From Uliginosibacterium flavum (GTDB lineage: Bacteria; Pseudomonadota; Gammaproteobacteria; Burkholderiales; Rhodocyclaceae): a stretch of DNA of 64,000 nucleotides. The notes below the pieces were generated by a model. It saw only the letters and a list, made by a program, of their open reading frames with translations. It did no database searches and was not told where the DNA came from. The position numbers were made by a program, and so were the translations under genes. Shown piece after piece: positions 34,874 through 42,522 of this stretch. Where the stretch lies: contig NZ_JBEWZI010000019.1 of assembly GCF_040566545.1 (NCBI RefSeq), positions 1-64,000 on the forward strand, written 5' to 3'. Every line of letters starts with the position of its first letter. Within the stretch, counting starts at the first letter, position 1.

Positions 34874-35611
34874 GTGGACCAAAAAGTTACCATTCCCCTG
34901 ACTTCAAACAATATGCGCGTTGCCTGTTCTGAGTGCAATCTTCGCGAGCTGTGTCTCGCCGTCGGTCTTGATGATGAAGATCTGTACAAACTCGATGACA
35001 TGGTCACCAAGCGCAAGCTCAAGCGCGGCCAACAACTTTACCGTGCTGGCGATTCGTTTGATGCCATTTACGCCATTCGAACCGGCTTTTTCAAGACCGA
35101 TATCCTCACCGAGGAAGGCCTTGAACAAGTAACCGGATTTCAGATGGCAGGTGAAATCCTTGGCATGGATGGCATCAGCACGGATCGTCACGTCTGCAAC
35201 GCAACCGCGCTGGAAGACAGCGAGGTCTGCCTGATGCCTTACGATCAACTCGAAGAGCTGTCGCGCCACATCAAATCCCTGCAGCAGCAATTCCACAAGT
35301 TCATGAGCCGCGAAATCGTGCGTGACCAGAGCCTGATGATCTTGCTCGGTTCGATGCGTGCAGAAGAGCGGATCGCCGCCTTCCTGCTCAACTTATCGCA
35401 GCGCATGCGGGTGCGTGGCTATTCCGCCTCCGAATTCCACTTGCGCATGACCCGTGAAGAAATCGGCTCCTACCTCGGTCTGAAGCTGGAAACGGTCAGC
35501 CGCGCTTTCTCGAAATTCCACGACGAAGGCCTGATCGGCGTTCAGCAGAAATACATCCGCATTCTGAATGCGGATGGCCTCAAGGCCTTGCTCAACCACA
35601 CCCCCTCCTGA
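34874..35611 (+). CDS. fnr: FNR-type transcriptional regulator
   Basis: An oxygen-sensing Crp/Fnr regulator of 245 residues. The cluster-binding cysteines are present as C18-X2-C21-X5-C27 plus C108, equal to the FNR pattern, so a 4Fe-4S cluster can be expected. The cyclic-nucleotide-like beta-roll covers about 30-150. The C-terminal helix-turn-helix reads EEIGSYLGLKLETVSRAFSKF, with the FNR-type ExxSR recognition residues. Translation starts at GTG 34874. The perfect FNR box upstream predicts autoregulation. Confidence 0.95.
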   Translation: MDQKVTIPLTSNNMRVACSECNLRELCLAVGLDDEDLYKLDDMVTKRKLKRGQQLYRAGDSFDAIYAIRTGFFKTDILTEEGLEQVTGFQMAGEILGMDGISTDRHVCNATALEDSEVCLMPYDQLEELSRHIKSLQQQFHKFMSREIVRDQSLMILLGSMRAEERIAAFLLNLSQRMRVRGYSASEFHLRMTREEIGSYLGLKLETVSRAFSKFHDEGLIGVQQKYIRILNADGLKALLNHTPS

Positions 35612-35627
35612 TCGGAACTACCGCGTC

Positions 35628-35667
35628 CCAAAACAAAAGAGACGCCACGGCGTCTCTTTTGTTTTGG
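35628..35667. terminator. Bidirectional terminator between fnr and dapB
   Basis: An uninterrupted 18-bp stem (35628-35645 with 35650-35667) has a 4-base loop. The A- and T-rich outer parts of the stem provide the U-run for either direction. It lies between the convergent fnr and dapB stops. Confidence 0.93.
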
Positions 35668-35682
35668 CGATAACAGACCCGC

Positions 35683-36486
35683 TTACCGCAAACCCAGCAC
35701 ATCCTGCATGTCGTAAAGCCCGCTGGCCTTACCCTGCAGAAAGGCTGCCGCGCGCAAGGCGCCCGTCGCGTAGGGCATGCGGCTGCTGGCTTTGTGCGAG
35801 ATTTCGACGCGCTCGCCCAAGCCACAGAACATCACCGTGTGATCACCAATCACGTCGCCGCCACGTACTGTCGCAAATCCGATGGTTTCCGGCTTGCGCT
35901 CTCCTGTTACGCCTTCACGGCCATAAACAGCGCAATCCCTGAGATCGCGATCCAGCGCCTTGGCAACGACTTCACCCATGCTCAGAGCCGTACCCGAGGG
36001 CGCATCCACCTTGAAACGATGGTGCGCTTCGAAAATTTCCACGTCGTAACCCGACGCCAGAATTTTCGCGGCCAGATCCAGAACCTTGAACACCGCATTC
36101 ACGCCGACCGACATGTTCGACGCAAACATCACGGGAATCTCACGCGCAGCCTCGCCGATCAAAGCCTTCTGCTCCGCCGTAAAACCTGTCGTACCGATAA
36201 CCAGGGAACGCTTGAGACGCCGCGCCACGCTCAGATGCTCCAGCGTCCCTTCGGGGCGCGTGAAATCAATCAGACAGTCAGACACAACCAATGCGGCCTC
36301 CACGTCACTGCCAATCATCACACCACATGCATTACCCATCAACTCGCCCGCATCGCGTCCAATAAACGGGCTGTCGGCACGATCCAGGGCGGCAGAAAAA
36401 ACAACATCAGGCATTTGCAGGGCGGCTTCAATCAGCATGCGCCCCATACGTCCGGAAGCTCCGGCAATAGCGACTTTGACGGTCAT
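35683..36486 (-). CDS. dapB: 4-hydroxy-tetrahydrodipicolinate reductase
   Basis: DapB reduces hydroxytetrahydrodipicolinate with NAD(P)H in lysine and diaminopimelate synthesis. The 267-residue product has the nucleotide-binding start VAIAGASGRMGRMLIEA and IDFTRPEGTLEH. It also has GTTGFT and the catalytic EAHHRFKVDAPSGTA (about 155-169). Length matches the family. It follows bamE by 50 bp on the same strand, a common betaproteobacterial order (fur / bamE-dapB). Confidence 0.97.
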   Translation of the reverse strand: MTVKVAIAGASGRMGRMLIEAALQMPDVVFSAALDRADSPFIGRDAGELMGNACGVMIGSDVEAALVVSDCLIDFTRPEGTLEHLSVARRLKRSLVIGTTGFTAEQKALIGEAAREIPVMFASNMSVGVNAVFKVLDLAAKILASGYDVEIFEAHHRFKVDAPSGTALSMGEVVAKALDRDLRDCAVYGREGVTGERKPETIGFATVRGGDVIGDHTVMFCGLGERVEISHKASSRMPYATGALRAAAFLQGKASGLYDMQDVLGLR

Positions 36487-36536
36487 CGAAAATCCTCTGG
36501 GAATGAAGCGGAGCGACGCGAGGCCGCTCCGGGTAA

Positions 36537-36938
36537 TCAGGGCTTGGCGGCGGCCGGACCAGTGATGTCGATCACACGTGGCGCAATCGGAACTTCAGCG
36601 CGCCCCGCGGCTACATCACCCTCGATACGATCAAGCTTGTCTGCAATAAAGAAAATTGCGACGCTGCGACGCTCCGGCTCGGCATAGCCAGTCGAAAACT
36701 GATAAACGTAATCCCAGCGATCTGCATGAAACACATCCACCAGCAGGGGCGAACCCATCACGAAGCGCACCTGCTCCCGGCTCATGCCTGGGGAGAGTTG
36801 TGACAGCATTTCCTGCGTTACGGCATTACCTTGGCGCACATCGATACGAAAAGGCTTGATGACATTGCTGAGCATGCTGGACGAGCAGGCTGTCAGCAGA
36901 CAAACAACGGCTGACAGAAAAACGGGTCGCAAAACCAT
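36537..36938 (-). CDS. bamE: Outer membrane protein assembly factor BamE
   Basis: BamE (SmpA) is a small lipoprotein of the BAM complex that inserts beta-barrel proteins. The 133-residue product has a lipoprotein signal ending LLTAC and the SmpA/OmlA domain (NAVTQEMLSQLSPGMSREQVRFVMGSPLLVDVFHADRWDYVY). It ends in a short extension rich in Pro and Ala. The ATG at 36938 was chosen over one at 36959 because a GAGAG stretch lies before it and it gives a normal signal peptide. It diverges from fur, as in many proteobacteria. Confidence 0.94.
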   Translation of the reverse strand: MVLRPVFLSAVVCLLTACSSSMLSNVIKPFRIDVRQGNAVTQEMLSQLSPGMSREQVRFVMGSPLLVDVFHADRWDYVYQFSTGYAEPERRSVAIFFIADKLDRIEGDVAAGRAEVPIAPRVIDITGPAAAKP

Positions 36939-37052
36939 ACGGACGGACTCTCGTGACATCGATAATCGGGGGTGCGCGCACCCGGAAACATTCCAAGACG
37001 AACGCTTGGACTATATCATACGGCCCCACACCCCACTCACCCGGAGACAGTG

Positions 37053-37493
37053 ATGCCCCCACCGCAAAGCCTCAAGGAAACAGGTCTGAAAGCGACATTA
37101 CCGCGCCTGAAGATTCTCGACCTGTTTCAACGCACCGCCGAGCGCCACCTCTCTGCTGAAGACGTGTACCGTCTGCTCCTCGCAGAAGAGCTGGATGTCG
37201 GTCTGGCAACCATCTACCGGGTACTCACCCAGTTCGAACAAGCCGGCCTGCTCAAGCGTCACCACTTCGAATCAGGCAAAGCCGTATTCGAACTCGACAA
37301 AGGTGATCACCACGATCACATCATGTGCGTCGACTGTGGTCGCGTTGAAGAATTCTTCGACCCGGAAATCGAGGCTCGCCAGAATGCCGTGGCTGCAGCA
37401 CAAGGATTCAGGGTGCGCGAACACGCCATGTATCTGTACGCCGAGTGCATCAAGCCGAACTGCCCCAACAAAGGCAGCAAGAAACCGGACTGA
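37053..37493 (+). CDS. fur: Ferric uptake regulator Fur
   Basis: Fur is the Fe(II)-responsive repressor of iron uptake. The 146-residue product has the winged-helix N-domain (SLKETGLKATLPRLKILDLF, AEDVYRLLLAEELDVGLATIYRVLTQFEQAGLL). Metal sites follow: GDHHDHIMCVDCGRVEEF (HHDH and CxxC, about 86-103) and a second cysteine pair CIKPNC near the end. The ATG at 37053 follows CCGGAGACAG and gives the family N-terminus. It is divergent from bamE. Confidence 0.96.
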   Translation: MPPPQSLKETGLKATLPRLKILDLFQRTAERHLSAEDVYRLLLAEELDVGLATIYRVLTQFEQAGLLKRHHFESGKAVFELDKGDHHDHIMCVDCGRVEEFFDPEIEARQNAVAAAQGFRVREHAMYLYAECIKPNCPNKGSKKPD

Positions 37494-37507
37494 ACTGCAG
37501 GCCCCGA

Positions 37508-37544
37508 AAACGACAAAGCCGCCCACGAGGCGGCTTTGTCGTTT
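37508..37544. terminator. Terminator after fur, probably bidirectional
   Basis: A perfect 16-bp stem (37508-37523 with 37529-37544) encloses a 5-base loop; the outer arms read AAACGACAAAG and CTTTGTCGTTT. It starts 15 bp after the fur stop. Confidence 0.9.
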
Positions 37545-37552
37545 CACCAGCA

Positions 37553-37640
37553 CCTGCCTGCAGAGCCCCCATTGACGGACTTCTTCAGGCAGGCATGCCG
37601 CAAACCGGCTCCAGTAGCCGCTCTGCAGACAGGCACACTG
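37553..37640. repeat. REP-like hairpin element
   Basis: CCTGCCTGCAGA at 37553-37564 pairs with TCTTCAGGCAGG at 37582-37593 (11 of 12). A further CTCTGCAGACAGGCA copy follows at about 37620-37634. It belongs to the same TGCCTGNAGA family as the elements near 17266, 26153 and 29956. Confidence 0.7.
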
Positions 37641-37644
37641 CAGA

Positions 37645-39159
37645 TCACATCACCGCGCCGATCTGCCAAGGCAGGAACTCATCATTGCCGTAACCCAGCA
37701 CTTCACTGCGAGCTTTCTCGCCCGACGCGTAGCGGATGATCGCATCGAAAATTCGCTGACTGATGTCCTGCATCGGCACGCCATCCAGCAAATCGCCGCA
37801 ATTCACATCCATGTCATCGCGCTGACGATTCCACAGCGCGTTATTGGTTGCCAGCTTGATGGTCGGCACGCCGGCACAGCCAAAGGCTGAACCACGCCCG
37901 GTGGTGAAACAGATCAGCTGCGCGCCGCCAGCGGCCTGCCCCGTTGCAGAAACCGGATCGTAGCCGGGCGTGTCCATATAGACGAAACCCTTGGCATCAA
38001 TTTGCTCGGCGTACTCGAATACACCGTTGAGCGTCGTGGTGCCACCCTTGGCTACGGCGCCAAGAGATTTCTCCAGGATCGTGGTCAGACCACCCGCCTT
38101 GTTGCCGACAGAGGGATTGTTATCCATCTCGCCACCGTTGCGACTGGTGTAATCCTTCCACCAGCTGATGCGGCCGATCAGCTTCTCAGCAATCGCCGGG
38201 GTTGCGGCACGACGCGTCAGCAGATGTTCAGCTCCGTAAATTTCCGGTGTTTCCGAAAGAATCGCCGTCGCGCCATGCGCTACCAGCATATCCACCGCGC
38301 CGCCCAGCGCCGGGTTGGCGGTAATGCCGGAATAACCGTCCGAGCCACCACAGTTCAGGCCGATGATCAAATGGCTGATCGGCGCAGGTTCGCGCTGCAC
38401 GGCATTGGCCGCCGGCAACATCGCCTCGACCATCTCAATACCGCGCGCAATCGCCTTGGAGGTGCCGCCCAGATCCTGGATATTCACGCTCTGCATCATC
38501 CCGGCCGGATAAGTACCCAGCTCTTCGATCAGCGGCGCTACCTGATTCATTTCGCAGCCCAGACCGACGAAGAGCACGCCAGCAAAGTTCGGGTGCTGCG
38601 CATAGCCGAGCATGGTGCGCTTCAGGGCCAGCATGCCCTCGCCTGCGCTGTTCATGCCACAACCCAGTGGGTGCGGCATCGGCACAATGCCATCAATATG
38701 CGGAAACGCAGCCAGACGCTCCTTGTTGAAATGATTGGCGATGGCGCGCACGACGGTCGCCGAACAATTCACGGAAGCAATCACGCCGATATAGTTGCGC
38801 GTGCCAACCTTGCCGTTATGGCGCTTGAAGCCCATGAAGGTCGCCGGCTGAGCAACTTTGGCGGTGTCATGTACGCCCTGACCGATGGCGTAATCGCGTT
38901 CAAAATCCGCAACCCCCAGATTATGCACATGCACGTGCTGGCCAGCGACGATGTCCGTCTTGGCAAAACCAATAATCTGGTTATAGCGATGCACAGCCTC
39001 ACCAGCCTTGATGTCGCGGGTTGCGACCTTGTGGCCAGGTGGGATCAGATTGCGCACTTCAAAATCTTCGCCCGGAACACGGTTACCCGGCATCAACTGA
39101 CGCGTGGCGATCACCACGTCATCATTGGCATGCAAGCGAACGGCAATGGATGCATCCAT
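37645..39159 (-). CDS. uxaA: Altronate dehydratase (UxaA family)
   Basis: UxaA dehydrates D-altronate to 2-keto-3-deoxygluconate in galacturonate catabolism. The 504-residue product has an N-terminal SAF domain (IAVRLHANDDVVIATRQLMPGNRV) and the C-terminal catalytic domain (GVIASVNCSATVVRAIANHF, LGCEMNQVAPLIEELG, IIGLNCGGSDGYSGITANPALG). The real start is taken as ATG 39159; an in-frame TTG at 39165 lies inside the uxaB stop. It is the second gene of a uxaB-uxaA pair with a 2-bp gap. Related galactarate dehydratases share the fold, but the partner gene favours altronate. Confidence 0.92.
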   Translation of the reverse strand: MDASIAVRLHANDDVVIATRQLMPGNRVPGEDFEVRNLIPPGHKVATRDIKAGEAVHRYNQIIGFAKTDIVAGQHVHVHNLGVADFERDYAIGQGVHDTAKVAQPATFMGFKRHNGKVGTRNYIGVIASVNCSATVVRAIANHFNKERLAAFPHIDGIVPMPHPLGCGMNSAGEGMLALKRTMLGYAQHPNFAGVLFVGLGCEMNQVAPLIEELGTYPAGMMQSVNIQDLGGTSKAIARGIEMVEAMLPAANAVQREPAPISHLIIGLNCGGSDGYSGITANPALGGAVDMLVAHGATAILSETPEIYGAEHLLTRRAATPAIAEKLIGRISWWKDYTSRNGGEMDNNPSVGNKAGGLTTILEKSLGAVAKGGTTTLNGVFEYAEQIDAKGFVYMDTPGYDPVSATGQAAGGAQLICFTTGRGSAFGCAGVPTIKLATNNALWNRQRDDMDVNCGDLLDGVPMQDISQRIFDAIIRYASGEKARSEVLGYGNDEFLPWQIGAVM

Positions 39160-39161
39160 AA

Positions 39162-40685
39162 TCAAGCCTCCTCAGCCATGGCTGTCATCGCGGCCTTGAC
39201 GCCCAGTGCCTTGATGCTGGCCAGCGAGCGAACAACCTGCTCGTTCAGCCCCGGCACTTGATTCAGGTCCTCACCCCACAAGCGCACATCGCCGAGCAGG
39301 CCACGAACCAGCGCAGTCAGATCAGAACCGCCTTGAGCGGCACGCCACGCATCCCCAATCACCGATAGCACATCAGGATTATCGCGAATCGGATAGCTCT
39401 GACCGGCGCGATCACCGACAAACTCACCCGCCGCATCAAACTTGCCATGATAGAAATTGAGCAGTGCGGCCAAAGAAAACGACAAGCCGGCCGGCGCCTT
39501 GCCGTATTCCCGTGCGTAATCCTTCACCGTCGGCAGCACGCGCACCTGCCACTTGGAGACAGAGTTCAGCGCAATGGAAATCAGCTCATGGCGAATGTGC
39601 GGATTGGCAAAGCGCTCCATGATGGTGTCGGCATAGCTGCGACGCTCGGCATCGGGAAGCGGAACGAAAGGCACGATTTCCTTGAACATCACGCGATTGA
39701 GGAATTTCGACACCACCGGATCTTCGGTCATGGCCTGCACCGTATCCAGGCCGGCGCAGAATGCGGCCAACGATGAGGCTGTATGCGCGCCATTCAGGAT
39801 GCGCACCTTGCGTGTACGGTAGGGCTGCAGATCGTCGGTCCACACAACATCCAAGCCGGCTTTATGCAAGGGCAACTCGTCAGCCAAGTGGGCCGGACCT
39901 TCAATCACCCACAGCAAGAACGGCTCTGCCGCCACCATCAGCGGATCTGTATAGCCCAGATCGACGTAGAGGCCTTCGGCTTCCGCCGCCGGGAAGCCCG
40001 GCACGATGCGATCCACCAGAGTGTTGCAGAAATAGTTGTGATCCTTGACCCAGACCACGAAGTCAGCCGGCAATTTCCAAGCTTCAGCGTGCTGCAGCAC
40101 AATGCTGCGCAGCTTCGTGCCATTCGCCTCAATCAGTTCGCAGGGCAGGAAGACCAGACCACTCGCAGCCGTGCCGCCCAGTTTCTGAAAGCGCGACCAC
40201 AGCAAGGATGCGACCTTGGCCGGAAAACTGTTCGGGCACACGTCAGGCGCAAACGCTTCATCAACATGCGCGATGCCCGCTTCGGTGGTATTCGAGATCA
40301 CGAAGCGCAGGGTCGGATCCTGCACACAGGCGAGCATCTCGCTCCATTGTGAATAGGGGTTCAGCGCCGTATCGACACAGCTGATGATGCGGCGTGAATC
40401 GACCGTCTGGCCGCCCTGCACACCGCGCAACAGCACCGTATACAAACCATCCTGAGCATTGAGCATGTCGGCCAGACCACGCGCCAGCGGTTGAGCAATC
40501 GTCACGCGGCCGTTGAACAGCCCCGCACCATTGGTTACATCGATAAGCCAGTCGGCGAAGCCGCGCAGGAAGTTACCATCACCGATCTGCAGGATGCGAA
40601 CGGGTGCCTTGGCAGGCACAGCTTCTGGACTGAAATCGGCACGCAGCTTGCCGGTGCTGAGAATATTGCGATTGAGTGCGGCCAC
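39162..40685 (-). CDS. uxaB: Tagaturonate reductase
   Basis: UxaB reduces D-tagaturonate to D-altronate with NADH, the step before altronate dehydratase. The 507-residue product belongs to the mannitol dehydrogenase superfamily. It has LQIGDGNFLRGFADWLID as Rossmann motif, FVISNTTEAGIA, and the catalytic KVRILNGAHT stretch in the C-domain. Translation starts at a GTG preceded by AAGGAG. No uxaC isomerase gene lies in the window, so the first step must be encoded elsewhere. Confidence 0.93.
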   Translation of the reverse strand: MAALNRNILSTGKLRADFSPEAVPAKAPVRILQIGDGNFLRGFADWLIDVTNGAGLFNGRVTIAQPLARGLADMLNAQDGLYTVLLRGVQGGQTVDSRRIISCVDTALNPYSQWSEMLACVQDPTLRFVISNTTEAGIAHVDEAFAPDVCPNSFPAKVASLLWSRFQKLGGTAASGLVFLPCELIEANGTKLRSIVLQHAEAWKLPADFVVWVKDHNYFCNTLVDRIVPGFPAAEAEGLYVDLGYTDPLMVAAEPFLLWVIEGPAHLADELPLHKAGLDVVWTDDLQPYRTRKVRILNGAHTASSLAAFCAGLDTVQAMTEDPVVSKFLNRVMFKEIVPFVPLPDAERRSYADTIMERFANPHIRHELISIALNSVSKWQVRVLPTVKDYAREYGKAPAGLSFSLAALLNFYHGKFDAAGEFVGDRAGQSYPIRDNPDVLSVIGDAWRAAQGGSDLTALVRGLLGDVRLWGEDLNQVPGLNEQVVRSLASIKALGVKAAMTAMAEEA

Positions 40686-40743
40686 AAACGAGCTCCTTGA
40701 ATGGCGTCGAACGCAGCGCCACTCAAAAAGAAGTGGGCAATAC

Positions 40744-40793
40744 GCCTGACAAATTATCGATTTGCAGGCATATTAGCCCAAGTTGCCTGACAA
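40744..40793. promoter_or_regulatory. Candidate operators upstream of uxaB
   Basis: GCCTGACAA occurs at 40744-40752 and again at 40785-40793, 41 bp apart, about four helical turns. The right copy is embedded in TTGCCTGACAA, a near-palindrome similar to FadR-subfamily GntR sites. Between them TTATCGATT (40754-40762) is found again in inverted orientation at 41880-41888, before kdgK. Confidence 0.4.
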
Positions 40794-40817
40794 CTTCAAC
40801 TCGTGTAAACCCGGATT

Positions 40818-41759
40818 TCAGCCAAAAAAGAAGACCGGCATCGCGGCTAGAGGAATAATCGCGCCGGGGTACTGAACCACAATGGAAGCCAATTTGTTGC
40901 CGTAGCGCCCTGCTACCTCGGGTGGTTGCCCCGCCAGACGCGCTGCCAGATAGCCGCCGGCAAAAGAGTCGCCTGCGCCGGTGGTATCCACCACTTTTTC
41001 AACCCGGAAAGTCGGCACCATGACCACTTCCTGTCCGCGCACGCGGATCAGGGTTGGATCGACACCGCGCTTGACCACCACTTCGTCACAAGGCAGCGAA
41101 TACGCGTGAGCTAGCGCAGACTCTTCGTCCAGCCCGTAAAGCGCGGCATTGTCTTCCAGGGTAATCAGGGTCAAATCGGCATTGGCGAAAGCACGGTCGT
41201 ACCAAGCCTTGGTATTCGGATCGCCACGCCAGACGCGCGGACGGTAGTTATTATCAAAGTACACCTTGCCTCCACGGGCGCGCAGGCGGTCGATCAAACC
41301 AAACAAGGTCTCGCGACCAGCGTCGGGCAGCACAGCCAGACTGATCCCGCTGTAATAGAGCACATCCAGCTCATCAATGTGCTGGCCCAGCAGACTGTCC
41401 TGCTGCCCCAGGAAAAAATCCTTGGCGGCACTCATGTCACGCCAGTAATAGAAGGTCCGTTCACCCGTCTCATCAACCTGAATGGTGTAAAGCCCCGGCA
41501 TCTTGCCTTCGACGCGGCGCACCATACAGGTATCGATACCTTCTTTTTCCCAAGCATCGACCATCATGGCACTGAAAGCATCTGTGCCAAGTTGGGTCGC
41601 ATACGAAACCTGAATGCCAGTATCTGCACCCAGCCGGGCCAGATAAACAGCGGTATTCAGGGTATCGCCACCAAAAGTCTGCTGCATGGTGCCAAACATC
41701 TCGCCACGCAGCTCAATCATGCACTCGCCGAAAAGGGCGACCCGACATTTATTTTTCAT
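40818..41759 (-). CDS. kdgK: 2-keto-3-deoxygluconate kinase
   Basis: KdgK phosphorylates KDG, the product of altronate dehydratase, to KDPG for the Entner-Doudoroff aldolase. The 313-residue product is a PfkB-family sugar kinase. FGECMIEL and FGGDTLNTAVYLARLG form the substrate side, FDNNYRPRVW is typical of KdgK, and DTTGAGDSFAGGY carries the catalytic base near residue 262. It is transcribed toward uxaB with a 132-bp gap that contains possible operators. Confidence 0.94.
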   Translation of the reverse strand: MKNKCRVALFGECMIELRGEMFGTMQQTFGGDTLNTAVYLARLGADTGIQVSYATQLGTDAFSAMMVDAWEKEGIDTCMVRRVEGKMPGLYTIQVDETGERTFYYWRDMSAAKDFFLGQQDSLLGQHIDELDVLYYSGISLAVLPDAGRETLFGLIDRLRARGGKVYFDNNYRPRVWRGDPNTKAWYDRAFANADLTLITLEDNAALYGLDEESALAHAYSLPCDEVVVKRGVDPTLIRVRGQEVVMVPTFRVEKVVDTTGAGDSFAGGYLAARLAGQPPEVAGRYGNKLASIVVQYPGAIIPLAAMPVFFFG

Positions 41760-41937
41760 GTATCCAATCTCTACAAAAAACGGAGCAGGCGGCGCGGAAG
41801 GCCCACATCAGCCCAAGCGAAGTGTAATCAAGTTTGACGAAAGCTATTGCAACGGCACGCTCGCGCGATGACATAAATCAATCGATAAGTTGATGTGCCA
41901 TTGCAACAAACCTACTTGGCAAGCGCTGCGGCACCAC

Positions 41938-42402
41938 TCACAGCCCGCCGTTGAAGCCAAGTTGCCGCCACGCTTCATACGCAACAATCGCCACCGTATT
42001 GGACAAATTAAGGCTACGCACTCCCGGCTGCATCGGCAAACGCAAGCGCCGCTCTTCTGCAACGTCCGCCAGCACCTGCGCCGGCAAACCCGCCGACTCG
42101 GCGCCAAACACCAATACATCGCCGGCCTCGAATGCAACCGTATCGTAGCGCACCCGGCCGCGCGTACTCAGCACAAACATGCGCCGCCCGACCAGCGCGG
42201 CCTGACAACTGGCCCAATCCGGATAGCGGGTAACGACTGACAACTCGGCGTAATCCATACCGGCGCGCTTGAGCTGCTTATCACTCAAATCAAAGCCAAG
42301 TGGCTCGACCAGATGCAACTTTGCGCCAGTGTTGGCGCACAGACGAATGATGTTGCCCGTATTCGGAGGGATCTCGGGTTGGTACAGGACGATATTAAGC
42401 AT
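41938..42402 (-). CDS. trmL: tRNA (cytidine(34)-2'-O)-methyltransferase
   Basis: TrmL methylates the wobble ribose of tRNA-Leu isoacceptors using SAM. The 154-residue SPOUT protein has LYQPEIPPNTGNIIRLCANTG (about 6-26), LVFGAESAGLP (about 97-107) and the knot motif RSLNLSNTVAIVAYEAW. Length equals E. coli TrmL. It is divergent from the giant-protein cluster starting at 42523. Confidence 0.95.
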   Translation of the reverse strand: MLNIVLYQPEIPPNTGNIIRLCANTGAKLHLVEPLGFDLSDKQLKRAGMDYAELSVVTRYPDWASCQAALVGRRMFVLSTRGRVRYDTVAFEAGDVLVFGAESAGLPAQVLADVAEERRLRLPMQPGVRSLNLSNTVAIVAYEAWRQLGFNGGL

Positions 42403-42435
42403 GGGCCAATTATCGCCTGCCCTTCCTCCGCCGTG

Positions 42436-42458
42436 GAACAGATGATTGCTTTCTGTTC
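42436..42458. promoter_or_regulatory. Palindrome upstream of the giant-protein cluster
   Basis: GAACAGA at 42436-42442 and TCTGTTC at 42452-42458 form a perfect inverted repeat with a 9-base spacer, 65 bp before the first gene of the cluster. It is in the right place for an operator controlling the cluster, trmL or both. The cognate regulator is unknown. Confidence 0.4.
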
Positions 42459-42522
42459 AAGGATTGTGGATCCTTCGCCGTTGAGACAGACGGGTTTATC
42501 CGTCACAAATATAAAAAAATAA

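Noticed and set aside
35794..36687. 297-residue + strand frame opposite dapB and bamE
   Set aside because: It is a shadow of two conserved genes, rich in His, Arg and Gln, as expected for antisense of GC-rich DNA.
38002..39261. 419-residue + strand frame opposite uxaA
   Set aside because: It is antisense to a strongly supported uxaA and has no recognisable domain.
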